This document shows, piece by piece, positions 10,181 through 18,441 of a DNA stretch of 64,000 bases. Source of the stretch: Herbiconiux solani NBRC 106740 (GTDB lineage Bacteria; Actinomycetota; Actinomycetes; Actinomycetales; Microbacteriaceae); the NCBI RefSeq assembly GCF_001571005.1, contig NZ_BCST01000009.1, positions 54,927-118,926 on the forward strand, given 5' to 3'. The notes under the pieces are model-generated. The model saw only the letters and a list, made by a program, of their open reading frames with translations, searched no databases and was not told the DNA's origin. The translations under genes were made by a program, and so were the position numbers. Numbering within the stretch: position 1 is the stretch's first letter; each line of letters opens with the position of its first letter.

Positions 10181-11695
10181 ATGACCACCCCGCCGTTCCC
10201 CCCAGTCTTCCCGCCCGGCTTCCTCTGGGGCTCGGCCACCGCCGCCGCCCAGATCGAGGGCGCCGCCTTCGAAGACGGCAAGCAGGCCTCCATCTGGGAC
10301 GCCTTCGCCCGCGTCCCCGGCGCGGTGCTGAACGGCGACACCCTCGACGTCGCCGTCGACCACTACCACCGGATGCCCGCCGACGTCGCCCTGATGAAGG
10401 AGCTCGGCCTCGGGTCGTACCGGTTCTCGACCAGCTGGTCGCGCATCCGCCCCGCCGACGCCGACGTCAACCCGGCCGGCCTCGACTTCTACTCGCGCCT
10501 GGTCGACGAGCTTCTCGCGAACGGCATCCTGCCCTGGCTCACGCTCTACCACTGGGACCTGCCGCAGGCCGTCGAGGAGAAGGGCGGCTGGGCGAACCGC
10601 GACACCGCCTACCGCTTCCGCGACTACGCCGAGATCGTCTACGAGGCCCTCGGCGACCGCGTCACGCACTGGACCACGTTCAACGAGCCGTTCTGCTCGT
10701 CGCTGCTCGGCTACGCCTCGGGCGTGCACGCTCCCGGCCGCCAGGAGCCAGCCGCCGCGATCGCCGCCGTGCACCACCAGCACCTCGCCCACGGGCTCGC
10801 CGTGCAGCGCCTGCGCGAGCTCGGCGCCCAGGAGCTCGGCATCACGCTCAACCTGACCAACGCGGTGCCGAAGGATCCGACCGACCCGGTCGACCTCGAG
10901 GCGGCCCGGCGGATCGACGCCCTCAACAACCGCATCTTCCTCGACCCGATCCTGCGCGGCGAGTACCCGGCCGACATCCGCCGCGACCTCGCCGAGTTCG
11001 GGCTCGACGAGGTGAGCGAGACCGGGATCGTGCGGCCCGGCGACCTCGAGACGATCGCCCAGCCGCTCGAGTTCCTGGGCGTCAACCACTACCACGACGA
11101 CCAGGTGAGCGGGCATCCGCTCGAAGGGCCGGCCGACCCCGAGTTCGTGCCCGTCGACCCGCACGCGGTCGCGGGCGGGCGGGCCACCCGGTCGCCGTTC
11201 GTGGGGTCGGAGGACGTCACCTTCCCGCTGCGCGGCATCCCGCTCACGGGCATGGGCTGGGAGGTGCACCCGGCCGGGCTCCGCACGCTCCTCGTGCGCC
11301 TCGGGCACGAGTACCCGACGCTGCCGCCGCTCTACGTCACCGAGAACGGCGCGGCCTACGACGACACCGTCTCGCCCGACGGCGCGGTGCACGACGAGCT
11401 GCGCACCCGGTACATCCTCGATCACATCGCGGCCGTGTCGGCCGCCATCCAGGACGGGGCGGATGTGCGGGGCTACTTCGTCTGGTCGCTGCTGGACAAC
11501 TTCGAGTGGGCCTGGGGCTACGGCAAGCGCTTCGGGATCGTGCGGGTCGACTACGACACGCTCGAGCGGACGCCCAAGGACAGCGCGCTGACGTACGCGG
11601 GGCTGATCGAGGCGGTGCGGGGGGCTTCCGGGGCCGCCGAGCCGACCGTCGGTGCTGCTTCGGGCCGCGCCGCATCCGCCTCCGCCGGGGCCTGA
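10181..11695 (+). CDS. GH1 beta-glucosidase
   Basis: A 504-residue cytoplasmic (no signal peptide) retaining beta-glycosidase that would split cellobiose or aryl/alkyl glucosides. Family 1 marks are LYHWDLPQAVEEKGGW, the acid/base glutamate E169 in TFNEPF and the nucleophile E388 in YVTENG. The sugar-binding segment DNFEWAWGYGKRFG is near the C-terminus. ATG 10181 follows an AAGGAG site about 12 bases upstream. The gene is co-transcribed with the LacI gene starting two bases after its stop, and the operator upstream suggests induction by a disaccharide. The exact sugar (glucose, galactose, xylose) cannot be told. Confidence 0.92.
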   Translation: MTTPPFPPVFPPGFLWGSATAAAQIEGAAFEDGKQASIWDAFARVPGAVLNGDTLDVAVDHYHRMPADVALMKELGLGSYRFSTSWSRIRPADADVNPAGLDFYSRLVDELLANGILPWLTLYHWDLPQAVEEKGGWANRDTAYRFRDYAEIVYEALGDRVTHWTTFNEPFCSSLLGYASGVHAPGRQEPAAAIAAVHHQHLAHGLAVQRLRELGAQELGITLNLTNAVPKDPTDPVDLEAARRIDALNNRIFLDPILRGEYPADIRRDLAEFGLDEVSETGIVRPGDLETIAQPLEFLGVNHYHDDQVSGHPLEGPADPEFVPVDPHAVAGGRATRSPFVGSEDVTFPLRGIPLTGMGWEVHPAGLRTLLVRLGHEYPTLPPLYVTENGAAYDDTVSPDGAVHDELRTRYILDHIAAVSAAIQDGADVRGYFVWSLLDNFEWAWGYGKRFGIVRVDYDTLERTPKDSALTYAGLIEAVRGASGAAEPTVGAASGRAASASAGA

Positions 11696-11697
11696 GG

Positions 11698-12744
11698 GTG
11701 ATCGGAGGCCCGGCGGGCCGCACGCCGACCCTCGAGATGGTGGCGGCGGCGGCGGGCGTCTCGCGTGCCACCGTCTCCCGCGTGGTCAACGGCTCGACCT
11801 CGGTCACGCCCGAGATCGTCGAGGCGGTCAACGCTGCCATCGCCGACCTCGACTACGTGCCGAACCGGATGGCCCGCTCGCTCGCGAGCCGGCGGACCGA
11901 CGTGATCGCGCTGATCGTGCCGGAATCCACCTCGACCGTCTTCGCCGACCCGTTCTTCGCACCGGTGGTGCGCGGGGTCGCGCGGACGCTGGCCGACACG
12001 GACTACACGCTGAACCTCTTGATCGCGTCGGAGTCGCGGCCGGACAAGACCCGGCGCTACCTGCTCGGCGGCAACGTCGACGGAGCGCTCGTGGTCTCGC
12101 ACCACGTCGACGACCACTCCTACGTCGGCCTCGGCGACCAGCTGCCGATCGTCTACGGCGGTCGGCCGCTCAACCCCGAGCTCGCCGCCTCGTACCACGT
12201 CGACGTCGACAACGTCGCGAGCGCCCGCACCGCGACCGAGCACCTCGTGGGCCTCGGGCGGCGACGCATCGCGATGATCGCCGGGCGTCAGGACATGCCT
12301 GCGGGCGTCGACCGGCTCGACGGCTGGCGGCAGGCGCTCGAGGCGGCCGGGCTCGACGCCGATCAGGCTCCGGTGGAGTTCGGCGACTTCTCGCAGCTCT
12401 CGGGGAGCCAGGCGATGGAGCGGCTGCTGGGGCGTGCATCCGGTGCCCCGTCGTCCGACGGAGTGCCGATCGACGCGGTGTTCGCGGCGAACGACCAGAT
12501 GGCGGCCGGGGCGATCCAGGTGCTGCAGGCGCGCGGGATCGCGGTGCCGGACGAGGTGGCCGTCGTGGGCTTCGACGACGACTCGTTCGCGGCGAGCTTC
12601 ACGCCGGCGCTCACGACCATCCACCAGCCGGCCGCCGAGCTCGGGGCCGCGATGGCCGACGTGCTCGTGCGCCGGATCGCGGGCGAGGACCCGCCGCGGC
12701 GCACCCTCATCCCGACCCGCCTCATCCGCCGAGCCTCCGCCTGA
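11698..12744 (+). CDS. LacI-family repressor of the beta-glucosidase unit
   Basis: A 348-residue DNA-binding regulator. The helix-turn-helix (TLEMVAAAAGVSRATVSRVVN, about residues 11-30) and hinge (NRMARSLASRRT) are followed by a periplasmic-binding-protein-like sensor with FAANDQMAAGAIQVL and VVGFDDDSFA. GTG 11698 starts two bases after the beta-glucosidase stop, so translation is coupled. It most likely binds the GAGAGCGCTCTC palindrome before the beta-glucosidase gene, controlling its own operon. The inducer is probably a cellobiose- or gentiobiose-type sugar, by analogy with CelR. Confidence 0.9.
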   Translation: MIGGPAGRTPTLEMVAAAAGVSRATVSRVVNGSTSVTPEIVEAVNAAIADLDYVPNRMARSLASRRTDVIALIVPESTSTVFADPFFAPVVRGVARTLADTDYTLNLLIASESRPDKTRRYLLGGNVDGALVVSHHVDDHSYVGLGDQLPIVYGGRPLNPELAASYHVDVDNVASARTATEHLVGLGRRRIAMIAGRQDMPAGVDRLDGWRQALEAAGLDADQAPVEFGDFSQLSGSQAMERLLGRASGAPSSDGVPIDAVFAANDQMAAGAIQVLQARGIAVPDEVAVVGFDDDSFAASFTPALTTIHQPAAELGAAMADVLVRRIAGEDPPRRTLIPTRLIRRASA

Positions 12745-12762
12745 CCGGTCCCCGAAGGTCGC

Positions 12763-12830
12763 CGACCCGTCAGTTGTTGTCGCTATCGGAGGCGAATAGC
12801 GACAACAACTGACGGATCGCGGACAGTCGG
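12763..12830. repeat. Dispersed palindromic element, copy 1
   Basis: Two 19-bp arms (CGTCAGTTGTTGTCGCTAT and complement) flank a 9-base loop, followed by the conserved tail GGATCGCGGACAGTCGG. It lies between the convergent LacI and methyltransferase genes, 18 bases after the LacI stop. Related copies are at 21970, 40746 and 44909. Confidence 0.85.
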
Positions 12831-12839
12831 CGGGGGGGA

Positions 12840-13736
12840 TCAGAGGTAGCGGGCGGTGGGGAGGCGGGTGCGGATGACCTCGATCGCCTCGGGGTTCTGG
12901 TCGACGAGCACGTAGTTGCGGCCCAGGGCGCGCGCGACGGCACCCGTCGTTCCGCTGCCGGCGAAGAAGTCGAGCACCCAGTCACCCTCGCGGCTCGACG
13001 CCTGCACGATCCGGCGCAGGATGCCTTCGGGCTTCTGCGTGGGGTAGCCGGTCTTCTCGCGGCCGGTGGGCGACACGATCGTGTGCCACCAGACATCCGT
13101 CGGCAGCTTGCCCCGGGCCGCGCGCTCGGCGGTCACGAGGCCCGGCGCCATGTACGGCTCGCGGTCGACGGTCTCGGAGTCGAAGTGGTACCTCTTCGGA
13201 TCCTTGACGTAGACCAGGATCGTGTCGTGCTTCGTCGGCCAGCGGTTCTTCGACTTCGCGCCGTAGTCGTAGGCCCAGATGATCTCGTTGAGGAAGCTCT
13301 CGCGGCCGAACAGCGCATCCAGCAGCACCTTCGCGTAGTGCGCCTCGCGGTAGTCGAGGTGCAGATAGAGCGTGCCGTCGTCGGCGAGCAGGCGCCAGGC
13401 CTCGACGATGCGGGGCTCGAGGAACTCCCAGTAGTCGTCGAAGCGGTCGTCGTAGCTCAGCAGGTCGCCCTTGATGCGGTCGTACTGGCGGCCCTTGAAC
13501 CCGGTCACCCGGCCCGGGCGCTTCTCGGCGGGATCCACGTCTTCGGGCAGCCGGGTCGACGTCGTCGACCGCCGCCCCTGCGACCGGCCGGTGTTGAACG
13601 GCGGGTCGAGGTAGATGACGGTGAAGGATGCGTCGGGGAACGACGGCAGCACGGTCAGGTTGTCGGCGTGGTAGACCAGACCCTCGCCCCGGGCGTCGTC
13701 GCCGAAATCGGCGAGGGGCGGATGGTCGACAGGCAT
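12840..13736 (-). CDS. Orphan beta-class DNA methyltransferase (N6-adenine or N4-cytosine)
   Basis: A 298-residue SAM-dependent DNA amino-methyltransferase. The catalytic motif IV DPPF (residues 44-47) comes first and the SAM-binding motif I FAGSGTT (about 258-264) comes near the C-terminus, the circular order of the beta class (as in CcrM or M.PvuII). An internal TKHDTILVYVKDP segment is also typical. No restriction gene, specificity subunit or Vsr gene is nearby, so it is an orphan that may act in regulation or cell-cycle timing, or be a relic. The start at 13736 (ATG, MPVDHPP) is chosen because the upstream extension is low-complexity and lacks homologous features. The target sequence is not predictable here. 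Confidence 0.85.
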   Translation of the reverse strand: MPVDHPPLADFGDDARGEGLVYHADNLTVLPSFPDASFTVIYLDPPFNTGRSQGRRSTTSTRLPEDVDPAEKRPGRVTGFKGRQYDRIKGDLLSYDDRFDDYWEFLEPRIVEAWRLLADDGTLYLHLDYREAHYAKVLLDALFGRESFLNEIIWAYDYGAKSKNRWPTKHDTILVYVKDPKRYHFDSETVDREPYMAPGLVTAERAARGKLPTDVWWHTIVSPTGREKTGYPTQKPEGILRRIVQASSREGDWVLDFFAGSGTTGAVARALGRNYVLVDQNPEAIEVIRTRLPTARYL

Positions 13737-13783
13737 TGTGCAATTGTGGCAGTTCCAAGATGGCGGGCGTATCGTGCGAGGCG

Positions 13784-14071
13784 ATGAGCACCTCGATCCG
13801 CAATGAACCACGGCAGAACCGCTACACGATCGCCCTCGACGACCAGGTGGCCGGCTTCGCCGACTACCGGCTCGAAGGCACGCGGATCATCTTCACCCGC
13901 ACCGAGGTCGACCCGGCCCGGCGACAGGGCGGGATCGCGGGCCAGCTCGTGGAGTACGCCCTCGACGACGTGCGCACGGGCAGCGCGCTGACGGTCGTCC
14001 CGGAGTGCACGTACGTCGCGCACTTCATCGACGCGCACCCGGACTACCAGGAGCTCGTCGACCGGGGCTGA
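13784..14071 (+). CDS. Small GNAT-type N-acetyltransferase (COG2388-like)
   Basis: A 95-residue protein of the minimal GNAT type (YidJ/YjdJ group, COG2388), about half the length of ordinary GNAT enzymes. The acetyl-CoA binding segment resembles EVDPARRQGGIAGQLVEYAL, and the C-terminal VPECTYVAHFIDAHPDYQELV is characteristic of this subfamily. The substrate is unknown. The TATCGT at 13770-13775 lies eight bases before the ATG and suggests a nearly leaderless mRNA. It is divergent from the DNA methyltransferase, sharing a 47-base intergenic region. Confidence 0.8.
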   Translation: MSTSIRNEPRQNRYTIALDDQVAGFADYRLEGTRIIFTRTEVDPARRQGGIAGQLVEYALDDVRTGSALTVVPECTYVAHFIDAHPDYQELVDRG

Positions 14072-14162
14072 GTCGTGGCGCGCTGAGTCTCGCTGCGCTG
14101 ACGTGGCGCGCTGGAGGGCGGCGCTGAGTCGTGCCGTCGCCCGTTCGTGGTGGGATGGGGTC

Positions 14163-14807
14163 ATGGCGGAGAACGGGACGGGCGAGGGCGCCGAGCGCGT
14201 CGAGACCGGCGATTCGACGGTCACCGAGTGGATGCGCCGGCTGGCGCTCCCGGTCGGCGACCCGGGCGGCGGCGCGGCGTCGGCGGTGATGCTCGGTGTC
14301 GCGTGCGCGCTGACCGCGATGGTGGCGCGGTACTCGGGTGGGCGGCGTGGCGGCGGGGACGACGTCGATGGCGACTGGCTCGAGGAGCTGGCGGCGCGCG
14401 CCGACGAGCGACGGGCCAAGGCGCTCGCGCTGGCCGACGTGGATGCCGAACGGTCGCGCGAGTACGGAGCCGCGTTCCACGTGCCGGCCGGTCCCGAGCA
14501 CGACGAAGCGGTGCGCACCGCGGGTGAGCGCGCCGCCGAGTCCTCCGAGACGATCGGCGACCTCGCGCTCGAGGCCCGCCACGACCTGCGGGAGGTGGCG
14601 GGCGTGACCGCACGCTTCCTGCTGCCGGACGCGCTCGTGGCCACGGCGGCTCTGCGCGCTGCGATCGTCGGAGCCCGCACCAACCTCGAGGCCGACGCCG
14701 GCGGGCTGCCCGAGGCCGAGGTCGCCGAGCACGTCGGGCGGTACGACGAGGCTGTCGAGCACCTCGACCGGCTGGAGACGGAGCTGCGCGAGCGGCTGCG
14801 GGGCTGA
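14163..14807 (+). CDS. Cyclodeaminase/cyclohydrolase (FTCD C-terminal domain) family protein
   Basis: A 214-residue, mostly helical protein with PGGGAASAVMLGVACALTAM at residues 36-55, the signature of the formiminotransferase-cyclodeaminase C-terminal domain. Family members act on folate-linked one-carbon units (formimino-THF cyclodeaminase or methenyl-THF cyclohydrolase). No histidine-degradation genes are nearby, so the formiminoglutamate link is not supported here, and a folate role remains an inference. It is a stand-alone gene; the following oxidoreductase starts about 100 bases later. Confidence 0.75.
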   Translation: MAENGTGEGAERVETGDSTVTEWMRRLALPVGDPGGGAASAVMLGVACALTAMVARYSGGRRGGGDDVDGDWLEELAARADERRAKALALADVDAERSREYGAAFHVPAGPEHDEAVRTAGERAAESSETIGDLALEARHDLREVAGVTARFLLPDALVATAALRAAIVGARTNLEADAGGLPEAEVAEHVGRYDEAVEHLDRLETELRERLRG

Positions 14808-14910
14808 CTCCGCTGGTTGTCGACGCCGGGCCACGATCCTCGGCCGGTCGCCCTGCTCCGTTGTCGATCAGCGACAGGCGGCACGGGACGGTCGCAGCCG
14901 GTGTGCTTCG

Positions 14911-15993
14911 ATGAGGACCATGCTCGACGACGAGACCACCGCATCCACCCAGCCCACCGCATCCGCCCCCGGAAGCTTCGCTATCGACGCCGGCGGCGAT
15001 CTCGCGGTCGGACCGCTCGAGCTCGAGGCCGCCGCGGTGCTGGCCGAGCAGACCGGGTTCGACGGCGTGCTGATGACCGAGACGCGGCACGACCCCTTCG
15101 TGGCGCTGGCCCTCGCCGCGCGCGCGACCCGGAGCATCCGATTGTCGACGGCCATCGCCGTGGCCTTCGCCCGCAACCCGATGACCACGGCCGTGCTCGC
15201 CAACGACCTGCAGCTCGTGTCGGGCGGCCGGTTCGTGCTGGGGCTCGGCTCGCAGGTGAAGCCGCACATCGAGCGCCGCTTCTCGATGCCCTGGGGGCAC
15301 CCGGCGAAGCGCATGCGCGAGTACGTCGCCGCCCTGCGCGCGATCTGGGCGAGCTGGGAGACCGGCGGGCGGCTCGACTTCCGCGGCGAGTTCTACGGTC
15401 ACACGCTCATGTCGCCGATGTTCAGTCCGGGGCCGAACCCGCACGGCAACCCGCGGATCACGCTGGCCGCGGTGGGCACGCTGATGACGGAGACCGCGGG
15501 CGAGGTGGCCGACGGGTTCCTCGCCCACAGCTTCACGACGCCGAGGTACCTGCGCGAGGTGAGCCTGCCCGCGCTCGCCCGCGGCCGCGAGCGGGCCGAC
15601 GGCACCCGCGCAGCCGGCCCCGTCGAGGTCAGCCTGCCCGCCTTCGTCGCCCTCGGCACCACGGATGCGGAGCTCGACACCGCGATCGCGGCCGTGCGCA
15701 AGCAGATCGCCTTCTACGGCTCGACGCCGGCGTACAAGGGTGTGCTCGAGCTGCACGGCTGGGACGGCCTGCACGACGGGCTGCACGCCCTGTCGGTGAA
15801 GGGCGAGTGGGATGCGATGACGGGCCTGGTCACGGACGAGGTGCTCGCCGAGTTCGCCGCGGTGGGCACGCCGGTCGAGGTCGCAGGGCAGCTCGGCGAG
15901 CGCTACGCGGGGCTCGTGCAGCGACTGTCGTTCTCGACCCCGTATGCGGCCGAGCCGGGCCTGTGGCCCGAGCTGCTCGGAGCGCTACGGTAG
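14911..15993 (+). CDS. LLM-class F420-dependent oxidoreductase (TIGR03617-like)
   Basis: A 360-residue luciferase-like TIM-barrel oxidoreductase of the type found in F420-producing actinobacteria. Segments that fit are AAVLAEQTGFDGVLMTETRHDPF, the LGLGSQVKPHIERRF region and the NPRITLAAVGTLMTETAGEVADGF region, where the deazaflavin would bind. The reaction is unknown; F420 use is inferred from the subfamily, not seen. ATG 14911 is used; ATG 14920 has a better-spaced GAGG and is an alternative. Just past the stop, a 15-bp segment (GCTGCTCGGAGCGCT) is repeated in tandem with a 21-base period (15972-16007). Confidence 0.75.
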   Translation: MRTMLDDETTASTQPTASAPGSFAIDAGGDLAVGPLELEAAAVLAEQTGFDGVLMTETRHDPFVALALAARATRSIRLSTAIAVAFARNPMTTAVLANDLQLVSGGRFVLGLGSQVKPHIERRFSMPWGHPAKRMREYVAALRAIWASWETGGRLDFRGEFYGHTLMSPMFSPGPNPHGNPRITLAAVGTLMTETAGEVADGFLAHSFTTPRYLREVSLPALARGRERADGTRAAGPVEVSLPAFVALGTTDAELDTAIAAVRKQIAFYGSTPAYKGVLELHGWDGLHDGLHALSVKGEWDAMTGLVTDEVLAEFAAVGTPVEVAGQLGERYAGLVQRLSFSTPYAAEPGLWPELLGALR

Positions 15994-16020
15994 CTGCTCG
16001 GGGCGCTCCGTAGCGGCTCG

Positions 16021-16518
16021 CTAGGCCAGCGACTGCTCCCCGCGCGACTCGAGGAAGGCGGCCAGGGCATCGGCCGAGGTCTGGTGATCGATGACGTCGG
16101 GCTCGCCCGAGGTCGTGATCGTGCCCTCGAACTCGCCGCGCACGAAGATCGGGATCGAGCCGCCATGCGCCTTGAGGAGGTCGTGGTCGATCGACGGATC
16201 GTCGAGCTCGGCGAACGGCGTGCCCGCCTCCTCGTGACGGCGCCGCACGAGCAGCGACGGCTCGAGGTAGCGGTCGACCACCGCGGCCTTGCCGGCCAGC
16301 CACGGGTCGTTGCCCGGGCCGGTGCTGCCGAAGCGCGCCCGGAACACCAGGTACCCGCCGAGCACGATGTCGACCGCGAGGTCGAGCCCGCGGCTGCGGA
16401 TGAGGTCGCCGGCGATCACACCGAGGTCGAAGGCGTCGTTGGCCGTGAAGGAGACGACGTCGAACGGCGGCACCTCGACGAGGTCGGCGACGGTGAAGAC
16501 GGGCAGCTCGGCGCTCAC
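16021..16518 (-). CDS. UPF0303 / heme-degrading-domain protein
   Basis: A 165-residue protein of the UPF0303 family (HbpS/GlcG-like fold, YBR137W relatives). Typical segments are DLAVDIVLGGYLVFRARFGST and GNDPWLAGKAAVVDR, with the HGGSIPIFV block near the C-terminus. Annotation pipelines call this family heme-degrading-domain protein, but its physiological role is not settled. GTG 16518 overlaps the lipoate-ligase stop as GTGA, so it is translated with that gene. A longer open frame upstream is a shadow of the ligase. Confidence 0.75.
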   Translation of the reverse strand: MSAELPVFTVADLVEVPPFDVVSFTANDAFDLGVIAGDLIRSRGLDLAVDIVLGGYLVFRARFGSTGPGNDPWLAGKAAVVDRYLEPSLLVRRRHEEAGTPFAELDDPSIDHDLLKAHGGSIPIFVRGEFEGTITTSGEPDVIDHQTSADALAAFLESRGEQSLA

Positions 16519-17564
16519 GGAACGCGGCCGATCCACTCGGGGGTCGCGAACTTGGTGCGCACGAGTTCCTCGGCTTTCTCCCGCTCGGCGGGGGTGATCT
16601 CGGAGGGGGTGGCTCCGTAGAGCCGGGTGAAGGTCTCGATCAGGCGGTCGATGATCTCGGCGCGCGAGAGGCCGGTCTGGCTGCGGAGCGGGTCGACGCG
16701 CTTGGCGGCCGACTTGGTGCCCTTGTCGCTCATCTTCTCGCGGCCGATGCGCAGCACCTGCGTCATCTTCTCGCCGTCCATGTCGTAGCTGAGGGTCGCG
16801 TGGTGCATGACGGCCCCGTTGCCCAGACGCTTCTGCGCGGCGCCGCCGATCTTGCCCTTGGCCGATGAGATGTCGTTGAGGGGCTGGTAGAACGCATCGA
16901 TGCCGAGCGACTTGAGGGCCGTGATGACCCACTCGTCGAGGTAGGCGTAGGAGTCGGCGAAGGTCATCCCCTGCACGAGCGCGGCGGGGGCGTAGATCGA
17001 GTAGGTGACGACCGAGTTCGCATCCATGAACATCGCGCCGCCGCCGGAGATCCGGCGAACCACCTCGAAGCCGTTCGCGGCCGCGTTCCCGAGGTCGACC
17101 TCGTTCTTCACCGACTGGAAGCTGCCGATCACGACCGCGGGCTGCTCCCACTCCCAGATCCGCAGCGTCGGGGCGCGGCGCCCCTCCCCCACCTCGATCG
17201 CCAGCACCTCGTCGAGGGCCAGCTGCATCTGGGGCGACTCGGAGCCGGAGTGGATGAGCTGCCACTCGTACGCATCCCAGCTCGTCGCCCGCGCGAGCGA
17301 CCGGCGCACCGCGACCGCGACCGCCTCGGGCGAGAAGCCGAGCAGCTGCGCACCCTCGGGCAGTGCCGCCCGCACCGCGGCGGCGATCGTCGCGGCGTCG
17401 CTGTCGGTCAGCAGGCCCTCCACGGCCCCGTCGATCAGGGGCAGGGCGTCGTCCGGCTCGAGGAAGAAATCCCCGGCCAGACGGAAGTTTCGGATGCGTC
17501 CGTCGACGTCGTCGAGGTCGACCACGACGAGCTTGCCACCGGGCACCTTGTATTCTCCGTGCAT
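16515..17564 (-). CDS. lplA: Lipoate-protein ligase A with accessory domain at the N-terminus
   Basis: A 349-residue enzyme that activates lipoate with ATP and transfers it to lysines of 2-oxoacid dehydrogenase E2 or GcvH proteins. The catalytic half has RRISGGGAMFMDANSV (RRxSGGG motif) and KIGGAAQKR (lysine that binds the adenylate). The first 90 residues (GEYKVPGGKLVVVDLDDVDGRIRNFRLAGDFFLEP) resemble the accessory domain that in E. coli LplA is C-terminal and in archaea is the separate LplB, so the order is permuted and the two functions are fused. It is divergent from the HAD gene and couples to the UPF0303 gene downstream. Confidence 0.85.
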   Translation of the reverse strand: MHGEYKVPGGKLVVVDLDDVDGRIRNFRLAGDFFLEPDDALPLIDGAVEGLLTDSDAATIAAAVRAALPEGAQLLGFSPEAVAVAVRRSLARATSWDAYEWQLIHSGSESPQMQLALDEVLAIEVGEGRRAPTLRIWEWEQPAVVIGSFQSVKNEVDLGNAAANGFEVVRRISGGGAMFMDANSVVTYSIYAPAALVQGMTFADSYAYLDEWVITALKSLGIDAFYQPLNDISSAKGKIGGAAQKRLGNGAVMHHATLSYDMDGEKMTQVLRIGREKMSDKGTKSAAKRVDPLRSQTGLSRAEIIDRLIETFTRLYGATPSEITPAEREKAEELVRTKFATPEWIGRVP

Positions 17565-17629
17565 GGCTCCAGCGTAGTCACGTGCGCCACTGGAAACGCC
17601 CCGATAACACGGTGTTCACGCCCACCCCG

Positions 17630-17635
17630 TAACGT
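17630..17635 (+). promoter_or_regulatory. -10 box of the HAD gene, leaderless arrangement
   Basis: TAACGT ends six bases before the ATG at 17642, so transcription would start at or next to the start codon. The intervening GGAGGC is too close to the ATG to be a normal ribosome site. Confidence 0.5.
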
Positions 17636-17641
17636 GGAGGC

Positions 17642-18388
17642 ATGACCGATACCGTCATCCGCGACCGAAGCCGCCTGGCGACCGCCAAGGCGGTCCTGTT
17701 CGACCTCGACGGAGTACTCACCCCGACCGTCGACGTGCACATGCGCGCCTGGGCGCGACTGTTCACCGACTACCTCGCGGCCCGCGGCGCCGCCCCGTAC
17801 ACGGACGACGACTACTACCTCCACATCGACGGCAAACCGCGCGTCGACGGGGTGCGCTCGATGCTCGCCTCGCGCGGCCTGACCCTGCCTGAGGGCACGG
17901 CGGACGACCCGGCGGGCGACGGCACGGTCTGGGCGCTCGGCAACCGCAAGAACGACGCCTTCGCCGCCGAACTGGCCGAGGACGGCATCGCCGCGTACCC
18001 GGGCTCGCTCGAGTTCCTCACCGCGGCGATCGACGCGGGCTACGAGGTGGCCGTCGTGTCGAGCTCGCGCAACGCCGAGCCCGTGCTCGCCGCCGCCGGC
18101 ATCCGCGACCGGTTCACCGTGATCGTCGACGGCCTGCGGTCGGCTGCCGAGGGTCTGCAGGGCAAGCCCTCGCCCGAGACCTACCGGCGCGCCGCCGAGC
18201 TGCTCGGCCTCACCCCGTCGGAGTGCGTCGTGATCGAGGATGCGCACTCCGGCGTGCAGGCCGGCCGCGACGGCGACTTCGGCCTCGTCGTAGGGGTCGA
18301 CCGGGGTGTCGGGGCGCAGGAGCTGCTCGACTCGGGGGCGGACGTCGTCGTGGACGACCTGGTCGAGCTCGTGCCCTTCCTGCGTTAG
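17642..18388 (+). CDS. HAD-family beta-phosphoglucomutase-like phosphatase/mutase
   Basis: A 248-residue HAD hydrolase with the nucleophile and acid/base pair D21 and D23 in FDLDG, motif II VVSSS, the motif III lysine in GKPSPETYRRAA and motif IV VIEDAHSGVQAG. The next gene is a GH65 disaccharide phosphorylase, whose product is beta-glucose-1-phosphate; beta-phosphoglucomutase converts this to glucose-6-phosphate. The pair is therefore a complete phosphorolytic route for maltose, trehalose or a similar disaccharide. The cap region is longer than in Lactococcus PgmB and ends in a short acidic tail. A pure phosphatase function cannot be excluded. Confidence 0.82.
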   Translation: MTDTVIRDRSRLATAKAVLFDLDGVLTPTVDVHMRAWARLFTDYLAARGAAPYTDDDYYLHIDGKPRVDGVRSMLASRGLTLPEGTADDPAGDGTVWALGNRKNDAFAAELAEDGIAAYPGSLEFLTAAIDAGYEVAVVSSSRNAEPVLAAAGIRDRFTVIVDGLRSAAEGLQGKPSPETYRRAAELLGLTPSECVVIEDAHSGVQAGRDGDFGLVVGVDRGVGAQELLDSGADVVVDDLVELVPFLR

Positions 18389-18441
18389 GGCATCGCTCCG
18401 CTAGCATCGATCGACCCGCCCCTCATCCGAGAAGGATCCCG

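Noticed and set aside
12840..13736. A restriction-modification system
   Set aside because: Only the methyltransferase is present; both neighbours have clear unrelated functions.
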